This document shows, piece after piece, positions 1-7,994 of a stretch of 13,096 bases of DNA; positions within the stretch are counted from its first letter, which is position 1, and each line of letters begins with the position of its first letter. Made by a program: the position numbers and the translations under genes. The notes below the pieces were generated by a model. The model saw only the letters and a program-made list of their open reading frames with translations. It searched no databases and was not told the origin of the DNA. The stretch comes from Candidatus Aegiribacteria sp. (GTDB taxonomy: Bacteria; Fermentibacterota; Fermentibacteria; Fermentibacterales; Fermentibacteraceae): the NCBI GenBank assembly GCA_021107345.1, contig JAIOSX010000248.1, positions 1 through 13,096 on the forward strand, in the 5' to 3' direction.

Positions 1-327
1 GAAATGGAAAGGCTGATCCTTACAGCTAAAATGTCAGCCATGGGAGACGATCAGATGTATTCCATTGAACCCGCCCCTTACAAACCTCTGATAAGGGGTC
101 TTGAAATTGATGGAGAGGGGAACATCTGGGTTCAGCATGGCGGTCCCACCGTTCCTGCATTCAGCGTTTACAGTAACTCTGGTGAACTGATGTACTACGC
201 TGAAGTAGCAGGAGAGCATCCGGACGGCAATTCCTGGAGATTTTACATAGACGGCAACGGAATCCTTGCTTATGCAGAGGATCCAGTGGATGGTTACCAG
301 AAGGTTTATATACTGGAAGTAGAGTAG
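1..327 (+). CDS. C-terminal end of a beta-propeller-like protein (5' partial)
   Basis: Only the last 108 or so codons are present: the frame is open from base 1 (a Glu codon precedes the first Met at base 4), so the gene very probably begins upstream of the window. The visible part has repeated short strand patterns typical of six-bladed propellers: GLEIDGEGNIWV at about residues 32-43, then FSVYSNSGELMYYAEV, then FYIDGNGILAYAED, ending YILEVE. The D-x-x-G-N-I-W-V signature is common to NHL/SMP-30-like propellers and to the 6-bladed DUF4934-type proteins of gut and sediment anaerobes. The ligand and localisation cannot be read from this fragment; such proteins are often exported. It converges on the metH-like gene with only 21 bases between the stops, and no clear hairpin terminator lies in that gap. 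Confidence 0.7.
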   Translation, partial: EMERLILTAKMSAMGDDQMYSIEPAPYKPLIRGLEIDGEGNIWVQHGGPTVPAFSVYSNSGELMYYAEVAGEHPDGNSWRFYIDGNGILAYAEDPVDGYQKVYILEVE

Positions 328-348
328 GATTCGGCAGAAACGTTAATA

Positions 349-2700
349 TCAGCTTTTATCTTTCCTCATAAGACTTGATGCTGTCTGTACTGCGCTGTAC
401 GCATTTGCTGCATACCCGTCTGCCCCTATTGAATCTGCGTAGTCCTTTGTCAGTACAGCTCCTCCAACCATAATGCGGGCGGAGACCCCTTGGGATTTTG
501 CAAGAGAAATAACTTTTTCCATTTCAGGTGCTGTTGTGCTCATAAGTGCTGACAGAGCAATTATGTCCGCATTGGTTTCCGCGGCTTTCGTTACGATCTC
601 ATCGGCATGCACATCCTTACCAAGATCGAAAACTTCGAAACCCGCATTTCTGAGGAAAATGGCAACAAGATTCTTACCGATGTCGTGTATGTCACCCCTC
701 ACCGATGCAAGAACTATCCTGCCTTTACATGAAGAAACTTTCTCCTTATCAAGGTAAGGTCTGATAAGCTTCGTCAGAACTTCAGAAGCCCCGGCCGAAG
801 CTATGAGATGAGGCAGAAAAAGTTTTTTCCGGTTGTACAGGTCTCCGACTTTTTTCATTGCTGGTGAAAGGCCCTCTTCCAGAATCTCTCTTGCTGTCCG
901 GCCGCTTTCAAGCAGTTCCCGACCGGTTGCTTCGGTCTGTCGGCGGTCTCCTATGATGATGCTCTTTACTAGAATCCCCATGAAATCCGGGGATATTCCC
1001 TGAGGGTCCAACTCGGGAAGTCTTCTCTCAACCGGGTCTATGTTTCCCATGAGGATCTGTGTATTTCTGTGCATTTCCAGCACTTTCGAATCAAGAACAT
1101 CCACGATAGCCATATCCAGTCCTGAAGATCCGAGCGATGCCAGAAGGGCTGCATTCAGAGCGCTTCTATCAGGCAGGCCATATGAAACGTTCGATATTCC
1201 CGCTATGGTTAACAGTCCCTTCTGTCTGAACAGTCTGAGGGTATCAAGGATCAACCTGCTGTCAGCGCCTGTGCCAAGAGGTTTCACAATTGGATCAGCG
1301 ATTATTCTGTTCTCAGGAAATCCATGGCTTCTCAGAAGAGCAATTCCCTTTTCCAGCTTTTTAAGCCTTTCCTCTGCAGTTCTGCCGGGTCCATTCTCAT
1401 CAATGGGTAAAAGTACAGCGTAGCCGCCGTGACGGAGAAGAGTATCTATTCTTTCGTCGATATATTTCTTCGTACTGATAAGGGAGTTCAGAATACCGAT
1501 TCCTCCTATTTCGCAGAAGGCGGTTTCTATATTACCTGGATCGGAAAGGTCGACGGAAAGGGGCGAACCGATAGAAAGCCTGCTGAAGACCTCATGGACA
1601 AAACCATCAGGAAGTAGCCTTTCAAGACCAAGGTTTACATCAATAAGGTCGGCCCTTCCCTGGGCTCTGGCCAGAGAGATAACTGAGAAAAAATCTCCTT
1701 TCGACAGGAAATTCTGCAGGTTCTTTTTTCCGGTAGGGTTGATAGATTCTCCGACCGTGAGCATTTTGTCCCCGATAGTAACCATCCTGTCCACGGATGT
1801 AAGAAGTTGAAGTGTTTCCGTGTGCAATTCTACAACTGGACGGTTTTCAAGGAGAGAGACATACTCCCGCACATGCGCAGGACCGCTGCCGCAGCAGCCG
1901 CCAATGATTGCTGCTCCGCTTCGTGCGAAATCTTCAAGCCATCCCGCAAATTTGTCGGGAGTCATTTCGTAGACTCCGTCTACAGGAAGACCTGCATTGG
2001 GTTCCACTGATATCCACTTGCTGGAAAAACGGACCATCTCCTGAATTATCGGTAGCAGTTCCACAGGGCCGGTTCCGCAGTTGGACCCGACTGCGTCTAC
2101 TGGAAGCTGATTCGCCAGAACTACAAGCGCTGTTGGAGATGTGCCGGATAGAGATAGTCCCCCATTGCCAAAGGTCATCTGGGCCGAAATAAAAGCATCT
2201 GGAACATTGTCCCTTATGGCCAGAACTGCAGCCTTCAGTTCCCTTGGGTCCGAGAATGTTTCCAGAAAGAAAATATCAATACCCGTATCAGCAAGAGCTT
2301 CTGCCTGCGCAGTGAAAAGGCGATAGGTCTCTTTCCATGTCATTGTTCCAGATGGATGTATCAGTTTACCGGTGGGACCGATACTCGCCGCGACAAGGGC
2401 TCTGCCACCTACAGCATCCAGTGCTGCTTCAGCAAGCCCGTGGTTAAGATCTCTCACGATGTCAGGGGTTCTGAGCTTTGCATTCGTACCACCGAAAGTG
2501 CATGTAAGAACAATATCAGCTCCGGCTTCAGCGTAGTCGGAATGTATGGCTTTGAGAATTTCCGTATTTGATGCCGCCCATTCCTCCGCTGCAACACCTG
2601 AAGGCATGCCCCTTTTTATAAGCTCAGTTCCGATTCCCCCGTCGAGAAACACTATTCTTTTTTGAAGTAGATTCCTCAATTTTCCAGCGTGTGTCATCAT
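349..2700 (-). CDS. metH: Cobalamin-dependent methionine synthase, short form without activation domain
   Basis: Predicted to transfer the methyl group of 5-methyl-tetrahydrofolate to homocysteine through a bound cobalamin, giving methionine. Domains seen in 783 residues: homocysteine methyltransferase barrel (about 1-290) with the zinc cysteines C208 (GSNCGTGP) and C269-C270 (GGCCGSGP); pterin-binding barrel (about 312-560) opening with GESINPTGKK (317-326) and DVNLG (354-358); helical cobalamin cap (about 575-650, FLPHLIASAG); Rossmann cobalamin domain (about 658-780) with DIHDIG (670-675), where H672 is the lower cobalt ligand, and VGGA (745-748). The protein stops there. The roughly 330-residue AdoMet-binding reactivation domain of E. 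coli MetH is absent, as in many anaerobes. It starts with two adjacent ATGs (2700 and 2697) four bases after the stop of the HMT-MTHFR gene, with GGGAG at 2708-2712, so the two are probably translated together. The frame is intact. Confidence 0.93.
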   Translation of the reverse strand: MMTHAGKLRNLLQKRIVFLDGGIGTELIKRGMPSGVAAEEWAASNTEILKAIHSDYAEAGADIVLTCTFGGTNAKLRTPDIVRDLNHGLAEAALDAVGGRALVAASIGPTGKLIHPSGTMTWKETYRLFTAQAEALADTGIDIFFLETFSDPRELKAAVLAIRDNVPDAFISAQMTFGNGGLSLSGTSPTALVVLANQLPVDAVGSNCGTGPVELLPIIQEMVRFSSKWISVEPNAGLPVDGVYEMTPDKFAGWLEDFARSGAAIIGGCCGSGPAHVREYVSLLENRPVVELHTETLQLLTSVDRMVTIGDKMLTVGESINPTGKKNLQNFLSKGDFFSVISLARAQGRADLIDVNLGLERLLPDGFVHEVFSRLSIGSPLSVDLSDPGNIETAFCEIGGIGILNSLISTKKYIDERIDTLLRHGGYAVLLPIDENGPGRTAEERLKKLEKGIALLRSHGFPENRIIADPIVKPLGTGADSRLILDTLRLFRQKGLLTIAGISNVSYGLPDRSALNAALLASLGSSGLDMAIVDVLDSKVLEMHRNTQILMGNIDPVERRLPELDPQGISPDFMGILVKSIIIGDRRQTEATGRELLESGRTAREILEEGLSPAMKKVGDLYNRKKLFLPHLIASAGASEVLTKLIRPYLDKEKVSSCKGRIVLASVRGDIHDIGKNLVAIFLRNAGFEVFDLGKDVHADEIVTKAAETNADIIALSALMSTTAPEMEKVISLAKSQGVSARIMVGGAVLTKDYADSIGADGYAANAYSAVQTASSLMRKDKS

Positions 2701-2704
2701 CCCA

Positions 2705-4495
2705 TCACTCCCGCCATTCTTCCGCCAGTTTGATCATACCCTTTCTTGAACCGGCAATGTAAATGCCTGAGATCATTTTCCTCATTCCATCAATCAGCTC
2801 GGAAAGATAATCTAAAGAAAAGGATAGAACATCACAGTCATCCAGTTCATGGACCTTTGCGAGTATATGATCAGGTATCGATATGCCGGGTACCTCGGAA
2901 GCAAGGTATTCGGCGGAATATCTATTCCGAAAGGGCATCACGGCAGGCAGAACTGGATATTCCCCCAGGAGTTCAGCCGATCTTTCTATTGTTTCCATGG
3001 AAAAGACAGGCTGGGTTACAAAAAACCTGCAGCCTGCTTCCCAACGTCTTTTTATCTTATCAACTGAATCCGGGTCTCCGAGGGCAACAGCGCTTCCGGG
3101 AAAGAAACCCGTACCTGCCCCTATCCTTCTACCGTTCAGATCCTCTCCGCGGGTAAGATGCTGAAGCAGTTTCAGGGTCTGGTCTGTTGTAAGATCGTAT
3201 ACAGCGGTTGACTCGGGATAATCACCCAGGGAGGGGGGATCCCCGGCAATGAGAAAGATACCCTGCAGACCGCTTCCGGACAGAGCAAGGAGATCCGACT
3301 GAATCCGCGTCAGGCTTCTGTCACGCAGGGCAAAATGCACCAGGGGCTCGATACCGAGTTTTTCCCGAAGGTAAAGTCCTGAGATACAGGGAGACATTCG
3401 TACCTTTCCCATGGGCGAATCAGGGATACTTATCGTGACGGGCGCAAACCGCCCCAGTTTTTCAGCCCTGGAGGAGAACAGTGATAGATCGCCGCCCCTT
3501 GGAGGTAGCAACTCAAGAATAAGCGCGTCTCTCCCCGCGAGCTGTGCGGAGAGGGGCGGAGGATCGTAGGTTGTTCCGCAATCCTGAATCTCATCAGTTT
3601 CATCAGGAGTCCAGGATGAAGATATTTTGACTTCTGTACCTTCTGATAGTTTTCGCGCAATAGTAGAGATGAAAGCCGGTGTTGTCCCGCAGCATCCGCC
3701 TATCAGGGAAGTACTCCTGCCTGTGCAGGATAGCATGCATCTGCAGAAATGATCGGGGTTCTCCGGGAAGACGAAACGGCCATCGAAATATTTTCCCGTT
3801 CCTGAATTTGGCTGAAGCATCACAGGGAAAGGTGATGACGTTACGAATCTTCTATGGATGTCGAGGAACTGAAGAGGACCTATTCCGTGATTGGAACCGA
3901 GCATTACTATGTCTGTATTTTTGAATTCGCTGATGGAATCCGTGATGGAATAACCAGAAGGTGTAAGGAGATCATGTCCGTATGTGAAACTGACCGCGAT
4001 GGGAATATCTTCCGAGTACGACCTGACGATATCATAAATTATCCTGGCCTGCACCGGATCGACCTGGGTTTCAAGAAGTATGAGATCAACGCCTCCGTTC
4101 AGCAAACCCTCAACCTGTGAAGCGTACGTTTCGCGCAGTCTTTCGGAGTTTCTGGGTTCGGTGCAAAATGAACGGCCGGTTCCTGGAGGACCGATTGAGC
4201 CCATTACTGCGCAATCTCTGTTTCGTGCAGCAAGCTTGACCGACCGGCAGTTAATCTCTTCGCACCTGTCTGCCAGTCCACGAATATCCAGCTTTACCGT
4301 GTTCGCGTCGAAAGTGTCTGTTGTAAGTATCTCTGCACCAGCTGAAGCGTACTCGCGGTGTATACTTGCCAGAATCTCAGGAGATCTGATAACGGCTTCG
4401 CATGCCAGATAGTTACTCGGATATCCAAGTGAAAACAGGTATTCACCGATTGCGCCATCAGCGAGCAGAGTTTTTCCGTCTTTCAGGAGTTTCAT
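2705..4495 (-). CDS. Fused homocysteine S-methyltransferase / methylenetetrahydrofolate reductase (YitJ-like)
   Basis: The first half (about 1-285) is a homocysteine methyltransferase barrel: LADGAIGEYL (11-20), GSIGPPG (99-105), LLETQVD (140-146), QPNSG (228-232) and GGCCG (266-270). The second half (about 318-596) is a methylenetetrahydrofolate reductase barrel: ELLPPRGG (328-335, catalytic-type Glu), HFALRDR (387-393), IAGDPPS (416-422) and FVTQPVF (492-498), positions that bind FAD and folate in MetF. At 596 residues it matches the B. subtilis YitJ type. The MTHFR half should reduce 5,10-methylene- to 5-methyl-tetrahydrofolate, the methyl donor for the MetH encoded four bases downstream. 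Oddly, the first zinc Cys is replaced: the motif reads GSNHGIGP with H203, while C268-C269 remain, so the HMT half may use a Cys2His site or have changed function. ATG start with AGGAAG just upstream. It follows the epimerase gene after 61 bases, a gap with no recognisable SAM or B12 riboswitch. Confidence 0.9.
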   Translation of the reverse strand: MKLLKDGKTLLADGAIGEYLFSLGYPSNYLACEAVIRSPEILASIHREYASAGAEILTTDTFDANTVKLDIRGLADRCEEINCRSVKLAARNRDCAVMGSIGPPGTGRSFCTEPRNSERLRETYASQVEGLLNGGVDLILLETQVDPVQARIIYDIVRSYSEDIPIAVSFTYGHDLLTPSGYSITDSISEFKNTDIVMLGSNHGIGPLQFLDIHRRFVTSSPFPVMLQPNSGTGKYFDGRFVFPENPDHFCRCMLSCTGRSTSLIGGCCGTTPAFISTIARKLSEGTEVKISSSWTPDETDEIQDCGTTYDPPPLSAQLAGRDALILELLPPRGGDLSLFSSRAEKLGRFAPVTISIPDSPMGKVRMSPCISGLYLREKLGIEPLVHFALRDRSLTRIQSDLLALSGSGLQGIFLIAGDPPSLGDYPESTAVYDLTTDQTLKLLQHLTRGEDLNGRRIGAGTGFFPGSAVALGDPDSVDKIKRRWEAGCRFFVTQPVFSMETIERSAELLGEYPVLPAVMPFRNRYSAEYLASEVPGISIPDHILAKVHELDDCDVLSFSLDYLSELIDGMRKMISGIYIAGSRKGMIKLAEEWRE

Positions 4496-4556
4496 GTCTC
4501 TTCCTGCTGTAAAGTTAATGAATTTCGTATGGTTTCCTTAATGGGGTGCTGGATTC

Positions 4557-5486
4557 TCAGCGCTCTCGCATAAAAGATACTGTATTGTCCAGTCCTTCTT
4601 CAAAGGAAGTCACCGGTTCGTACCCAAGAAGTTCTCGCGCAAGGGTAATATCTGCTCTGCTGTGCTTTACATCTCCGGGACGCTCTGGCCTGTGGGAGGG
4701 ATCGATATCAACTCTGCCTGTAAGACGGCCGATCTCTGAAGCAAGATGATTGACGGTAATGCTGTCACCGCAGGCAATGTTCATCATCATTCCCGGAGCA
4801 GCCGGAGCGTCAGCTGCAAGAAGATTGGCATGTACAACATTCGATATGTATGTAAAATCTCTTGATTGCTGACCATCACCGTTGATCTCCGGTCTGCGAC
4901 CTTCCAGGCAGGCGCTGATGAAAAGGGGAATAACAGCCGAGTACGGGCTGCCGGGGTCCTGATAGGGGCCGAATACGTTGAAATATCTCAATGCCACTGT
5001 TTCCAGTCCGTAGATATGGTGAAATACCTGCATATATTTCTCACCAGCGAGCTTGCTTACCGCATAGGGAGAAAGCGGCCTTACGTGAAGATCTTCATTT
5101 TTCACCTGTTCAGGCGCATCTCCATAGATTGAGGAGGAAGAGGCAAAGAGAACTCTTCTGCAGCCTGCATCCAAAGCTGCATGAAGGATATTCAGGGTTC
5201 CCTGTACGTTCACTTCGTTGGTCGTGAGAGGGTCGGCAATTGAACGGGGAACACTGGGCAACGCTCCCTGGTGGAATACTACTTCAACGCCTTCCATTGC
5301 GTTTCTGACTATATGATAACTCCTGATGTCGCCTTCTACTACTTCAATATCATCTCTGATATCCGACAGATTGGCCCAGTGTCCTGTGGAGAAGTTATCC
5401 AGAATTCTTACTTTGATCCCTCTTGCCAGAGCTTCCCTGGCAATATTGCTTCCGATGAAACCGGCGCCTCCAGTTACAAGATACAT
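4557..5486 (-). CDS. NAD-dependent UDP-sugar 4-epimerase (extended SDR, GalE/WbpP type)
   Basis: Extended short-chain dehydrogenase/reductase of 309 residues, the usual length. The NAD-binding GGAGFIG lies at 6-12, D30 after the second strand would hold the adenosine ribose, and the catalytic set is S117/S118 with Y141-x3-K145 (YAVSK). Two stretches, SVPRSIADPL (78-87) and RYFNVFGPYQDP (about 167-178), resemble UDP-GlcNAc/UDP-GalNAc 4-epimerases (WbpP/Gne group) more than plain GalE. The substrate is therefore probably an N-acetylated UDP-hexose for surface polysaccharide, but UDP-glucose/galactose cannot be excluded. Its ATG overlaps the larB stop by one base (TAATG), so it is translationally coupled to larB although no functional link to nickel cofactor synthesis is known. 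Stop to next start is 61 bases. Confidence 0.9.
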   Translation of the reverse strand: MYLVTGGAGFIGSNIAREALARGIKVRILDNFSTGHWANLSDIRDDIEVVEGDIRSYHIVRNAMEGVEVVFHQGALPSVPRSIADPLTTNEVNVQGTLNILHAALDAGCRRVLFASSSSIYGDAPEQVKNEDLHVRPLSPYAVSKLAGEKYMQVFHHIYGLETVALRYFNVFGPYQDPGSPYSAVIPLFISACLEGRRPEINGDGQQSRDFTYISNVVHANLLAADAPAAPGMMMNIACGDSITVNHLASEIGRLTGRVDIDPSHRPERPGDVKHSRADITLARELLGYEPVTSFEEGLDNTVSFMRER

Positions 5487-6244
5487 TATTCGGATCCCCT
5501 CAGTATTCTCAGGGCCGCCGCAGCGGCTCCGAGACCGTTATCTATGTTAAGAACACATATCCCCGGGCTGCATGAGTTAAGCATGGAAAGCAGCGCCGTA
5601 ACTCCTCCGAAAGCAGTACCATAGCCCGTTGAAGTCGGCACAGCAACCACCGGTCCTCTGTAGAGTCCTCCGATCACGGTGGGTAGAGCGGCATCCATTC
5701 CAGCAAAGACAATGCATACAGTACACTTTCTTAAAGAAGGAAGGACATCAGCAAGTCTGTGCACTCCGGCCACACCGATATCGCAGAAACGGCGTGTGTC
5801 GACTTTCATCGTTTCAAGAATAACGGAAGCCTCTTCAACGGCATGAAGGTCCGAGGTCCCCGCTGAAACAACTGCCACTGAACCTTCGCTACCGTCAGGA
5901 GTTTCCCTGTATTCTCCCGTTACGAACAGTCTTCCCCGCTCAGAATACTTTCCTTCAGGGAATGCTTCGAGAAGTATCCTGCTCAGGTAATCATCAATTC
6001 TGGAAACGATGGCAAGGCCTGTTCTGTTGAAAAGATTCTCCGTGATTTTCAGGACCTCTTCGGGGCTTTTACTCTGAGCCAGAATTACTTCCGGTAGAAC
6101 TGCAGTTATTCCTCTTCCTGCATCCACCCTGGCAAATCCCAGATCCGGTGTAAAATGGGAATTAAGCAGCCTGAGAGCGTTGAACGGTGTGATATCTCCC
6201 TTACCGAGAACTGCAAGCAGCACTTCAATACTGCTGTTTTTCAT
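5486..6244 (-). CDS. larB: LarB, nicotinic acid adenine dinucleotide carboxylase/hydrolase for NPN cofactor
   Basis: LarB carries out the first step of nickel-pincer nucleotide synthesis: carboxylation of the pyridinium ring of NaAD and hydrolysis of the phosphoanhydride. The 252-residue length fits the family. The C-terminal half is the PurE-like domain: VSAGTSD (126-132), GVAGVHR (157-163), VFAGMDAALP (179-188), VAVPTSTGYGTAFGG (200-214) and NSCSPGICVLNIDNG (223-237). C225 in NSC aligns, by motif, with the cysteine that forms the covalent substrate adduct in the L. plantarum enzyme. The N-terminal part (1-100) is the less conserved LarB-specific region, including GITAVLPEVILAQ (45-57). ATG start with GGAAG about 8 bases upstream. 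The start lies 20 bases inside the end of hydE, and the stop overlaps the epimerase start by one base, so it sits in the middle of a coupled operon. larC is two genes upstream; larE is on the other strand. Confidence 0.95.
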   Translation of the reverse strand: MKNSSIEVLLAVLGKGDITPFNALRLLNSHFTPDLGFARVDAGRGITAVLPEVILAQSKSPEEVLKITENLFNRTGLAIVSRIDDYLSRILLEAFPEGKYSERGRLFVTGEYRETPDGSEGSVAVVSAGTSDLHAVEEASVILETMKVDTRRFCDIGVAGVHRLADVLPSLRKCTVCIVFAGMDAALPTVIGGLYRGPVVAVPTSTGYGTAFGGVTALLSMLNSCSPGICVLNIDNGLGAAAAALRILRGSE

Positions 6245-7319
6245 TACTTTCTTCCTTCTGGATATTCATGCGATCAGTAAAATGCAGCGGGTCGCCTGGA
6301 TTACTCATATCTACTATTCTGTCTATAGAGCCGCTTCTGCCGTTCAGATCTTCAATAATCTCTTCAAAAGTATCTCCAACAAGTGTTTTACCGTGATACA
6401 AATTATAGTTGTCTCTGTAAGACGGGGGAGTAAGGCTCGGCATAATTACGTTCGCCCCTGCCAGGAGTCCCCTTTCCAGTCCATCGGAGCATATTGTCTG
6501 AAGCGCTGTGGTTGCTGCAATATTCACTCTTGGCATAAGCAGCCTTGCAAGAGCTATCATTCTTAATGTCAGTAACATTCGGTCATCAGCTGACGGAAGT
6601 TCGTTTCTATTATCCCACAGAGGGGTCTCCTGGTTTTCTATATATGGACCCATTCCAATCATATCAATATCTATGTGCTTCATGAATAGAAGATCGTCAG
6701 CCAGATCCTCCTCCGTCTGACCGGGTAGTCCTATAAGCACACCTGTTCCCGTCTGCCAGCCTGAACTCCGGAGGTATTCAAGAGCCTTCAATCTTGCTTG
6801 ATAGGAGTGAATCCCGTCCGGGGGATGGTACCTGCTGTAAAGTTCAGGTGACGAAGTCTCGATTCTAAGAAGATACCTGTGAGCGCCGGCATGAAGCAAT
6901 CTGTCATACTCCTCAAAACGTAGTTCCCCCACGGACAGCACCATAACTGTGTCCGGGAGATTGGACATGCTCCATTTAAGAACTCTTTCAATAAGCTCAA
7001 TGTGATTCTTACCCAGGAGTTCTCCCGATTGAATAAGAAAAGAGCGAAGCCCCTTTGAATAGCCAGATTCAAGGCAGGCTATTATTTCCTCGAACGGTAT
7101 AGCATAGCGGGAAACCGAACTGTTATCCCTTCGTAACCCACAGTAGAAGCAGTTCTTCCTGCATTTGTTGGATATTTCGATTAGACCTCTAAGATATACT
7201 GCAGGTCCCACTCTGCTTTGAAGAACAGCGTTCGCAGCATTGAACAGGGTTCTATCCGGTCCTTTGCCTTCAAGGCAATCGACTAGATCGCACCTCTTGA
7301 GGTTACCGGATAAATTCAA
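6225..7319 (-). CDS. hydE: HydE-type radical SAM protein, [FeFe]-hydrogenase H-cluster maturase
   Basis: Radical SAM enzyme of 364 residues with the cluster motif C53-x3-C57-x2-C60 (CRKNCFYC), directly followed by GLRRDN. Further HydE-like stretches are YLRGLIEISN (42-51), QSGE (97-100), SVGE (128-131), YLLRIET (148-154), GLPGQ (196-200) and ANVIMPSLTPPSYR near the C-terminus. These follow the Thermotoga HydE pattern along the whole length and separate it from BioB and PylB. HydE acts on the HydG-made Fe(CO)2(CN)cysteine complex during assembly of the di-iron subcluster. There is no C-terminal cysteine group, so the optional second Fe-S cluster of some HydEs is missing. The start is TTG at 7319, four bases after the preceding stop; GGAGGG (7331-7336) is rather far, at 11 bases, and GAGGG (7321-7325) too near. 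HydF, HydG and a hydrogenase are not in view, so a paralogous role is possible. Confidence 0.88.
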   Translation of the reverse strand: MNLSGNLKRCDLVDCLEGKGPDRTLFNAANAVLQSRVGPAVYLRGLIEISNKCRKNCFYCGLRRDNSSVSRYAIPFEEIIACLESGYSKGLRSFLIQSGELLGKNHIELIERVLKWSMSNLPDTVMVLSVGELRFEEYDRLLHAGAHRYLLRIETSSPELYSRYHPPDGIHSYQARLKALEYLRSSGWQTGTGVLIGLPGQTEEDLADDLLFMKHIDIDMIGMGPYIENQETPLWDNRNELPSADDRMLLTLRMIALARLLMPRVNIAATTALQTICSDGLERGLLAGANVIMPSLTPPSYRDNYNLYHGKTLVGDTFEEIIEDLNGRSGSIDRIVDMSNPGDPLHFTDRMNIQKEESNEKQQY

Positions 7320-7323
7320 TCCC

Positions 7324-7953
7324 TCAGTTTCCCTCCGCTAATGAGTTGGGAATAAAGGAACCACCGTCAGGATGATAAACAACGATCTGAGAATAGCGCA
7401 TTGCCCGTAGCTGTTGCAGCAGGTCATCTACTATGCCCCTGAGATCAGTCTTTTCCCATCCGACATAAAATCTTGCTGACACCCTTGCCCTTGAATCAAG
7501 TATAAGCACAGAAGGGAATGAACTGACATTAAAGCGACTGGATACTGTTCCCAGGTTGTCTATAATCACCGGGAATTCAATCCCCCAGTCCTCGACAATG
7601 TCGTACAGTTCATCTATTGAGGTTTCTTCCGTCTGGATGGCAGCGATTACGACAAAAGGTTCCTCAAAGAATTCTTCGTGTATTGCCTCGAGTCTGGAGA
7701 AATACTGAAGGTCAGTAAGAGTTGAAAGCCTGCAGAAAAAGACCACGACCACGTGCCTGCTTAACTGATCGTAGAGACTTAGAGGCTCGCTGGAGTTGAA
7801 CCATATATGATCAGCGGGGAAATCCCCGACATCTGAGAGTACATTCTCAACTGGAGTATCCGGCCCCAGGTCGAAGAGAAAACCGAGAAGGAATGCAGAA
7901 GCGACCATTGCTATAACAAAAACAATAGTCGATCGCATTCTCCTGCGGCTCAA
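7324..7953 (-). CDS. Membrane-anchored thioredoxin-fold protein with a single cysteine
   Basis: The 209-residue protein has a short basic N-terminus, one hydrophobic segment at about 9-27 (TIVFVIAMVASAFLLGFLF), and then a domain resembling TlpA/NHLRC2-type thioredoxin folds. VVVVFF (68-73) would be the strand leading into the active site. WGIEFPVIIDNLG (about 127-139) and the cis-proline region FNVSSFPSVLILD are typical of redoxins. The CxxC motif is gone: the loop reads FFCRLSTLTD and C74 is the only cysteine in the protein. It should sit outside the cytoplasmic membrane, anchored by the N-terminal helix; no lipobox is seen. The role is unknown: it could bind, chaperone or form mixed disulfides. 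The 7953 start is TTG; ATG at 7938 is an alternative but has AGGAG only one base away. The frame stays open upstream to the end of larC, so the N-terminus is uncertain. It lies 41 bases after larC and 4 before hydE. Confidence 0.75.
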   Translation of the reverse strand: MSRRRMRSTIVFVIAMVASAFLLGFLFDLGPDTPVENVLSDVGDFPADHIWFNSSEPLSLYDQLSRHVVVVFFCRLSTLTDLQYFSRLEAIHEEFFEEPFVVIAAIQTEETSIDELYDIVEDWGIEFPVIIDNLGTVSSRFNVSSFPSVLILDSRARVSARFYVGWEKTDLRGIVDDLLQQLRAMRYSQIVVYHPDGGSFIPNSLAEGN

Positions 7954-7994
7954 CTCGGATCTTGGGAGTTCCCGTGAATAGTCTTCCAGAAGAA

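Noticed and set aside
328..348. Shared bidirectional terminator between the two convergent genes
   Set aside because: The 21-base gap contains no stem-loop with a T-run on either strand.
1040..1423. Long plus-strand open frames opposite metH and other minus-strand genes
   Set aside because: They lack ribosome sites and family-like sequence, and lie fully opposite genes with clear conserved motifs; they are antisense shadows.
4496..4556. SAM or cobalamin riboswitch before the HMT-MTHFR gene
   Set aside because: Only 61 bases lie between the genes, too few for SAM-I or B12 elements, and no SAM-II-like pattern was recognised.
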